9,868 nucleotides of DNA from Ghiorsea sp. (lineage in GTDB: Bacteria; Pseudomonadota; Zetaproteobacteria; Mariprofundales; Mariprofundaceae): assembly GCA_027053695.1 (NCBI GenBank), contig JALUHL010000135.1, positions 1 through 9,868 of the forward strand, written 5' to 3'. Made by a program: the position numbers and the translations under genes. Under the pieces are notes generated by a model. The model was not told where the DNA came from and did no database searches. It saw only the letters and a list, made by a program, of their open reading frames with translations. Shown piece by piece: positions 5,981 to 9,868 of this stretch. Position 1 is the stretch's first letter; each line of letters begins with the position of its first letter.

Positions 5981-7828
5981 TCAGCGGTGTAAATGCTGGA
6001 AAATATGCTCTGCTAAACCTTCTGAAACACCTTTGACTTCTTGTAACTGTTCGCGTGATGCTTTTTTGACCCCTGCAATACCACCAAAATGTTGCAGCAA
6101 GGAAGTGCGCTTGGCTTTGCCTATGCCTGTGATACCATCCAAGCTGGATTTGAGTACATGCTTTTGCTGGCGTTTTTTTAGAAATTGTGCGGCGAACCTA
6201 TGCGCTTCATCGCGTACGCGGGCAATCAATAACAATGCAGCATCATGTACGCCTGGTTTCAAACCTTGTTTGAGTTTGTCAGGCGCATCTGCCCAGCCAG
6301 CCCATAAGGTTTCCTCACCTGTTTTTCGCTTATCACCCTTGGCAACAGCAAGAATCTTGATATCCAAATCAAAAGCTTTGAATGCTTTGAGCGCTGCTTT
6401 GAGTTGACCTTTACCGCCATCAATCAGCAGCACATCGGGTTTGGGCATAGTATCTTCACTCACTGCTGTGAAAAAGCGGGTGAGCACTTGTTCCATGGCT
6501 GCATAATCGTCACCATCCAAGACGGGGCTGATATTAGCATTATCTTTATTCACCTCATCCAGCTTGTATTTGCGATATAAATCTTTGCGTGCGCCTGTTT
6601 CATCTGCAAATACAATCGCAGATAACATTTGCTTGCCGCCCAAGTGTGCATTGTCTACGGCAGCAATCAGTTCAGGTGTTTCATCCAACGCAAGCATGTT
6701 TTGCAGCGCAATAAATGCTGGTTTTTGATCATCCGATGATCGCGCAGATAAGGTTTCCGTAGCACTACGAACCACACTATTTAACCAATCAAAGCGAGCG
6801 CCTCGTTTAGGGAAATATAAGCTGAGCTTGTGTTTAGGGTAAAGCAGCGTGAACACATGCTTGAGTGCATCGCGCTTGCTTTCATCGGCTGAGAATAAAA
6901 TGTGTGCAGGAGGTGTTTCTCTTCTGTAGCGCTCAATGATAAGTGATTGCATGATTTCAAGGTCATTCGCATCCAAGGCTTGGTTGACTTTAATCGTATG
7001 GACACCCAAATCGCGCCCATTGCGACGCACCCCAATCGCCGCCATCACCCCTTGGCTTTGGCGAATAATGGCGAGCACATCAGCATGATCGGGTAAATTA
7101 CTTTGTTCTGCATTGGCAAAAATGGTGCGTAGCGCCGCAATGCGGTCGCGTAACATGGCAGCCTTCTCAAAGGCTTTGTCTTGGGCTGCTTGCTGCATAC
7201 TTTGTTGCCATGACTGCAATAGATGTTGGTCTTTTCCTTGCAGAAAAGCTTTAGCATCTTGGGCTTGCTGCGCATATTGCGCTTGGGTGACTAGCCCTAC
7301 ACATGGCGCTGTACAACGCCCAATTTGATGCTGCATACAGGGGCGAGAGCGAGTGTGGAATACGCTATCTTCGCAATCTCTAAGCTGAAATACCTTTTGC
7401 ATCAAATGAATGGTGGTATGCACAGCGCCGGCATGCGGAAATGGGCCGAAGTATTCACCTGCAATGCTGCGGTTGCCTCTATACATGTGCAGGCGCGGAA
7501 AATTTTCATCGCGTAGTAGGATATAAGGGTAAGATTTGGAATCTTTGAGCAATACATTGTACCGAGGTTTAAGCTGCTTGATAAGGTTATGCTCTAAAAT
7601 CAGGGCATCAGCTTCAGATGGAGTGATATTAAACTCAATATCTCGAATCAAGACTACCATAGCTTGGGTGCGTAGCGACTCCGAACGCTTTTGAAAATAA
7701 GAGCTTACACGCTTGCGTAAGTTTCTTGCTTTGCCTACATATAACACCTTACGCTTTTCATCCAACATTTGGTAAATACCAGGCTCTGTTGGTAGCTCGT
7801 TTAAGGGGCGGGGCGGTTTTATCCACAT
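5981..7828 (-). CDS. uvrC: UvrABC excinuclease subunit C
   Basis: A 615-residue, full-length UvrC, which makes the two incisions flanking a lesion after UvrAB loading. The GIY-YIG nuclease domain (about 14-92) has GIY at 17-19, YVG at 30-32, Arg39 and Glu79 (LILEHNLIK). Four cysteines at 152, 164, 172 and 176 (RPCMQHQIGRCTAPC) match the spacing of the UvrC iron-sulfur site. A UVR (UvrB-binding) motif lies at about 203-236. The RNase H-like second nuclease domain (about 370-545) includes Asp392 (VDNAHLGG), DGDDYAAM (438-445), LLIDGGKGQL (467-476) and RDEAHRF (539-545). A helix-hairpin-helix pair (563-614, SLDGITGIGKAKRTSLL) ends the protein. The RNase H entry motif reads AAVDNAH where many homologues have ECFDISH; the Asp and His are kept. 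It is the last gene of the xth-mutM-uvrC run, and its start is 110 bp after mutM, across an inverted repeat. Confidence 0.97.
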   Translation of the reverse strand: MWIKPPRPLNELPTEPGIYQMLDEKRKVLYVGKARNLRKRVSSYFQKRSESLRTQAMVVLIRDIEFNITPSEADALILEHNLIKQLKPRYNVLLKDSKSYPYILLRDENFPRLHMYRGNRSIAGEYFGPFPHAGAVHTTIHLMQKVFQLRDCEDSVFHTRSRPCMQHQIGRCTAPCVGLVTQAQYAQQAQDAKAFLQGKDQHLLQSWQQSMQQAAQDKAFEKAAMLRDRIAALRTIFANAEQSNLPDHADVLAIIRQSQGVMAAIGVRRNGRDLGVHTIKVNQALDANDLEIMQSLIIERYRRETPPAHILFSADESKRDALKHVFTLLYPKHKLSLYFPKRGARFDWLNSVVRSATETLSARSSDDQKPAFIALQNMLALDETPELIAAVDNAHLGGKQMLSAIVFADETGARKDLYRKYKLDEVNKDNANISPVLDGDDYAAMEQVLTRFFTAVSEDTMPKPDVLLIDGGKGQLKAALKAFKAFDLDIKILAVAKGDKRKTGEETLWAGWADAPDKLKQGLKPGVHDAALLLIARVRDEAHRFAAQFLKKRQQKHVLKSSLDGITGIGKAKRTSLLQHFGGIAGVKKASREQLQEVKGVSEGLAEHIFQHLHR

Positions 7829-7837
7829 GTCTTATCC

Positions 7838-7930
7838 AACCACAGAGAGCGCAGAGTTACGCAGAGGGCAACTAAGGCGAACCATATTATCTTCAGAAAA
7901 ACTTTGCGAAACTTCGCGTACTTTGCGGTT
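7838..7930. repeat. Imperfect inverted repeat with CGCAGAG-like units between mutM and uvrC
   Basis: Two 29-nt arms, 7838-7866 and the reverse complement of 7902-7930, agree at 21 of 29 positions without gaps, around a 35-nt spacer. The left arm reads AACCACAGAGAGCGCAGAG and then TTACGCAGAG; the right arm, reversed, begins AACCGCAAAGTACGCGAAG. Within each arm a unit of the form CGCAGAG/CGCAAAG recurs about every 10 nt. This non-coding element occupies most of the 110-bp gap between mutM and uvrC and would fold into a hairpin in their shared transcript. From memory it resembles small dispersed repeats in many environmental bacterial genomes; I cannot confirm copies elsewhere. Confidence 0.7.
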
Positions 7931-7938
7931 TAAACAAA

Positions 7939-8760
7939 TCATTTCATCATCTGACATTTTGAACAAAAAAATGATACGCGCCCACCTAGAATAATTTTTT
8001 CAATAGGTTTCTTGCAAGTGTGGCAAGGTTCACCTTCTCGCCCATAGACCTTAAAGCTGTGTGCAAAATAACCAGGTTTGCCAACAGCTTTAACGAAATC
8101 ACTGATGGTACTGCCGCCAGCTTCAATAGCTTCAGCAAGCACGGTTTTGATATGCTGTACCAATAACGCATATTGTTTGGGTTTTAAACTGTTCGCCACT
8201 TGTGTTGGGTGAATGCCAGCGCGAAACAAACTTTCCGAGGCATAGATATTACCCACACCCACCACCACATGATTATCCATAATGGCTTGTTTAATGCTGG
8301 TTTTTCGCGTTTTTAGTATATCACGCAGGTAATCACCGCTAAAATCATCCAAAAGTGGCTCTACGCCCAATTTAGCGAACCAAGCGTGTTGCTCTAAATC
8401 ATCGCTATCACACAAGCCTGCATAACCAAAGCGGCGCGTATCGCGATAGCGTAATGTGTTGCCGTCTGTAAAAGTCAGTGTGACATGCTCGTGTTTGGTT
8501 TTAGCTTCATGTTGCGCAAGCACATGAAATTGCCCCGTCATGCCCAAATGCCAAATTAAGGTTTGTCCATTTTCAAAATAAAACAGTAAATACTTGGCGC
8601 GGCGCTCTACCCTTTGAATGTTTTGTTGCAGCAATGTTGAAAAGTCGGGCAGGGGATAGCGTAGGTTCTTTCCACTATCGGATACAGATACCAATTTCGC
8701 GCCTGTAATTTGAGGCTTTAAGCCTGCAACAACGGTTTCAACTTCAGGCAGCTCAGGCAT
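7939..8760 (-). CDS. mutM: Formamidopyrimidine-DNA glycosylase (Fpg/MutM)
   Basis: A 273-residue bifunctional glycosylase/AP lyase that removes 8-oxoguanine and ring-opened purines. The start MPELPEVETV is the family signature: after Met removal Pro1 is the Schiff-base nucleophile and Glu2 the general acid. Also visible are the conserved Lys56 (RRAKYLL); the intercalating set Met74 (HLGMTG), Arg109 and Phe111 (DTRRFG); Asn171 (VGNIYASE) of the helix-two-turn-helix region; and the C-terminal zinc finger Cys246, Cys249, Cys266, Cys269 with Arg261 in GGRVSFFC. The frame is open 15 codons further upstream, but that would remove the obligatory N-terminal proline, so the start is certain. Its ATG shares one base with the xth stop (TAATG, 8758-8762), pointing to translational coupling with the upstream AP endonuclease, a partner in the same repair pathway. 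Confidence 0.98.
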   Translation of the reverse strand: MPELPEVETVVAGLKPQITGAKLVSVSDSGKNLRYPLPDFSTLLQQNIQRVERRAKYLLFYFENGQTLIWHLGMTGQFHVLAQHEAKTKHEHVTLTFTDGNTLRYRDTRRFGYAGLCDSDDLEQHAWFAKLGVEPLLDDFSGDYLRDILKTRKTSIKQAIMDNHVVVGVGNIYASESLFRAGIHPTQVANSLKPKQYALLVQHIKTVLAEAIEAGGSTISDFVKAVGKPGYFAHSFKVYGREGEPCHTCKKPIEKIILGGRVSFFCSKCQMMK

Positions 8761-9560
8761 TAATCTTTCAGCGTTGCTAGCACGGGCGCATGGTCTGAAA
8801 ACCAAGCATCCGTATAAACTTCAATCTTCTTAAACTTTTTAGCGATTTCAGGCGTGGCGATATGATAATCGATGCGCCAGCCCACGTTGTTGGCTCTGGC
8901 TTGCCCGCGATTTGACCACCAAGAATATTGCTCTTTTTCTGGGTAAAGGGTTCTAAATGTATCTACAAAGCCGCTTTCATCTATCAATGCATCCATCCAT
9001 GCGCGCTCTTCAGGCAAAAAGCCTGAATTTTTGCGATTACCACGCCAGTTTTTCAAGTCGATTTCTTTGTGACAGATATTAACATCCGCGCAGAGAATAA
9101 GTTCACGCCCTTCATCTTTCAGGCGATTAAATAGAGGAAGAAAGCGCTCTAAAAAACTCATTTTGATGGCTTGGCGCTCATCCGAGCTTGAGCCAGAAGG
9201 AAAATACACACTCATGATACTTAGCTTGCCAAAATCAGCCATAACAAAGCGACCTTCAAAATCCATATCGCTCCAATCCACATCAGGGTCAATCGAGCCT
9301 AAGCCGACATGCACAGCATCGGGTTTAACTTTGGAATACAAGGCAACACCTGAATAACCGGGCTTTTCCGCAATATGATAATAGCGATGGTAGCCTTCTG
9401 GTTTGGCTTCTTCGGGCACTTGCTCTTCTTTGGCTTTTAGCTCTTGAATGCAAAGTACATCAACATCTTGTGGGGCAAACCAATCCCAAAAGCCTTTGCG
9501 TGTCGCAGCACGAATACCGTTCATATTGATGGTCATGATTTTCTTAGGATGTTGTGACAC
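8760..9560 (-). CDS. xth: Exodeoxyribonuclease III / AP endonuclease
   Basis: A 266-residue enzyme of the Mg-dependent exonuclease III/APE1 family. It incises at abasic sites and trims blocked 3' ends, the step after MutM action. Family residues are all present, numbered from the chosen start: Asn14 (NMNG), Glu40 (IQELK), Tyr119 (VYFPSG), Asp159 and Asn161 (CADVN), Asp231 (WRIDYH), Asp256-His257 (SDHAPV). The preferred start is GTG at 9560, because GAGAGG (plus-strand CCTCTC, 9569-9574) sits 8 nt before it. The alternatives are GTG at 9587, with no such site, and ATG at 9536, closer to the usual N-terminus but without a clear ribosome site. It is the first gene of the repair run and is coupled to mutM by TAATG. 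Its promoter must lie in the divergent region beyond 9575. Confidence 0.95.
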   Translation of the reverse strand: MSQHPKKIMTINMNGIRAATRKGFWDWFAPQDVDVLCIQELKAKEEQVPEEAKPEGYHRYYHIAEKPGYSGVALYSKVKPDAVHVGLGSIDPDVDWSDMDFEGRFVMADFGKLSIMSVYFPSGSSSDERQAIKMSFLERFLPLFNRLKDEGRELILCADVNICHKEIDLKNWRGNRKNSGFLPEERAWMDALIDESGFVDTFRTLYPEKEQYSWWSNRGQARANNVGWRIDYHIATPEIAKKFKKIEVYTDAWFSDHAPVLATLKD

Positions 9561-9594
9561 GGTGAAGACCTCTCGTATGTGTTGCACCTATGCA

Positions 9595-9656
9595 TTGGGT
9601 ACACTTGGCATACAAAGGGTTGCAAAAAGAAACCTTTTGTATGTAGTATGACCCAA
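9595..9656. promoter_or_regulatory. Large nested inverted repeat, candidate operator in the xth/antitoxin divergent region
   Basis: Outer arms TTGGGT (9595-9600) and ACCCAA (9651-9656) and inner arms CATACAAAGG (9609-9618) and CCTTTTGTATG (9633-9643) share nearly the same centre (about 9626), so the region is one extended imperfect palindrome of about 62 bp. It covers the candidate promoter of the antitoxin gene. Type II antitoxins commonly repress their own promoters by binding palindromes, so autoregulation is the likeliest role. xth, transcribed the other way, could be affected too. Confidence 0.55.
9620..9649 (+). promoter_or_regulatory. Candidate sigma70-type promoter for the ParD-like gene
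   Basis: TTGCAA (9620-9625) and TAGTAT (9644-9649) are 18 nt apart, about 30 nt before the start codon. The -35 hexamer lies between the inner arms of the inverted repeat and the right arm abuts the -10, so a bound repressor would block polymerase. No experimental start is known. Confidence 0.4.
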
Positions 9657-9678
9657 CTATAAGATACAGGAGCATGTT

Positions 9679-9868
9679 ATGGCAGTTGCAATAAAGCTTT
9701 CAGATGCCTTGGTGAATGATGCAAGATTGTATGCCAAAGCACAACACAGAACACCACCCAAACAAATCGAACACTGGGCAAAGCTTGGAAAAATGGCAGA
9801 AGAAAACCCAGACTTACCTTTTAGTTTTATTCAAGAAGTGATGCTTTCTCATGGAGAGGCTGAGCAAG
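9679..9868 (+). CDS. ParD-like antitoxin, 3' end beyond the window
   Basis: The first 63 residues of a protein beginning MAVAIKLSDALVNDARLYA, then HRTPPKQIEHWAKLGKMAEENPDLPFSF. This is the pattern of the ParD-like (ribbon-helix-helix) antitoxin family, which I remember as short proteins with the same SD.LV..AR, P.QIE.WA..GK.AEENPDLP arrangement. The N-terminal strand (VAIKLS) would form the DNA-binding ribbon. The ribosome site CAGGAG (9667-9672) lies 6 nt before the ATG, so the start is firm. The frame is open to the right edge. A ParE/RelE-type toxin gene would be expected just downstream but cannot be seen; solitary copies also exist. An inverted repeat upstream fits autoregulation. Confidence 0.8.
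   Translation, partial: MAVAIKLSDALVNDARLYAKAQHRTPPKQIEHWAKLGKMAEENPDLPFSFIQEVMLSHGEAEQ

Noticed and set aside
6033..6407. Rightward open frame within uvrC
   Set aside because: It lies wholly opposite a well-conserved uvrC coding region and its translation shows no family features; a shadow frame.
7829..7938. CRISPR-like array from the recurring CGCAGAG units
   Set aside because: Units are only about 10 nt apart, with no spacers of constant length; the structure is one inverted repeat.
8761..8805. Longer mutM with 15 extra N-terminal residues
   Set aside because: Fpg needs proline directly after the initiator Met; MPELPEVE at 8760 is the true start.
9561..9587. Longer xth from the GTG at 9587
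   Set aside because: The GTG at 9560 has a GAGAGG site at correct spacing; the nine upstream codons include that site.

Overview
The window looks like chromosomal DNA of a Gram-negative, respiring, lithotroph-like proteobacterium. It encodes the membrane and cytochrome subunits of an alternative complex III (ACIII), a heptosyltransferase II for lipopolysaccharide core, and a conserved repair block (xth-mutM-uvrC). ACIII in place of a bc1 complex, a core-LPS enzyme and moderate, visibly A+T-leaning base composition would fit a low-GC member of the Zetaproteobacteria (iron oxidisers of the Mariprofundus/Ghiorsea type). That placement is an inference from gene content, not a sequence match, and other proteobacteria are possible.

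Layout. Positions 1-2739 (+) are the 3' part of an ACIII operon: actC (5' end cut off by the window), actD, actE and actF. The first three are joined by 4-bp ATGA overlaps and actF follows after 3 bp. A strong symmetrical terminator (2756-2792) closes it and also serves the convergent leftward genes. Positions 2825-4122 (-) hold two poorly characterised genes: a cysteine-rich double [4Fe-4S] ferredoxin-like protein and, downstream of it, a small membrane protein with a zinc ribbon. A divergent intergenic region (4123-4255) separates them from a rightward pair, a SAM-dependent methyltransferase and waaF (4256-5967). waaF ends 13 bp from the 3' end of the leftward operon xth-mutM-uvrC (9560 to 5981). 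Between mutM and uvrC lies an imperfect inverted repeat (7838-7930) that looks like a dispersed small repeat. The right end (9561-9868) is a divergent intergenic region with a large nested inverted repeat, followed by the start of a ParD-like antitoxin gene that runs off the window.

How the genes work together. The Act subunits pass electrons from membrane quinol to periplasmic cytochrome c and on to a terminal oxidase; no oxidase gene is linked here. xth, mutM and uvrC cover abasic sites, 8-oxoguanine-type lesions and nucleotide excision, which would suit a cell exposed to iron and oxygen chemistry. The methyltransferase-waaF pair probably belongs to envelope biosynthesis. No large undescribed system is evident. 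The items most worth a second look are the ferredoxin-like protein with an extra N-terminal cysteine cluster, the mutM-uvrC repeat, the nested palindrome before the antitoxin, and the absence of a lipobox in ActE.
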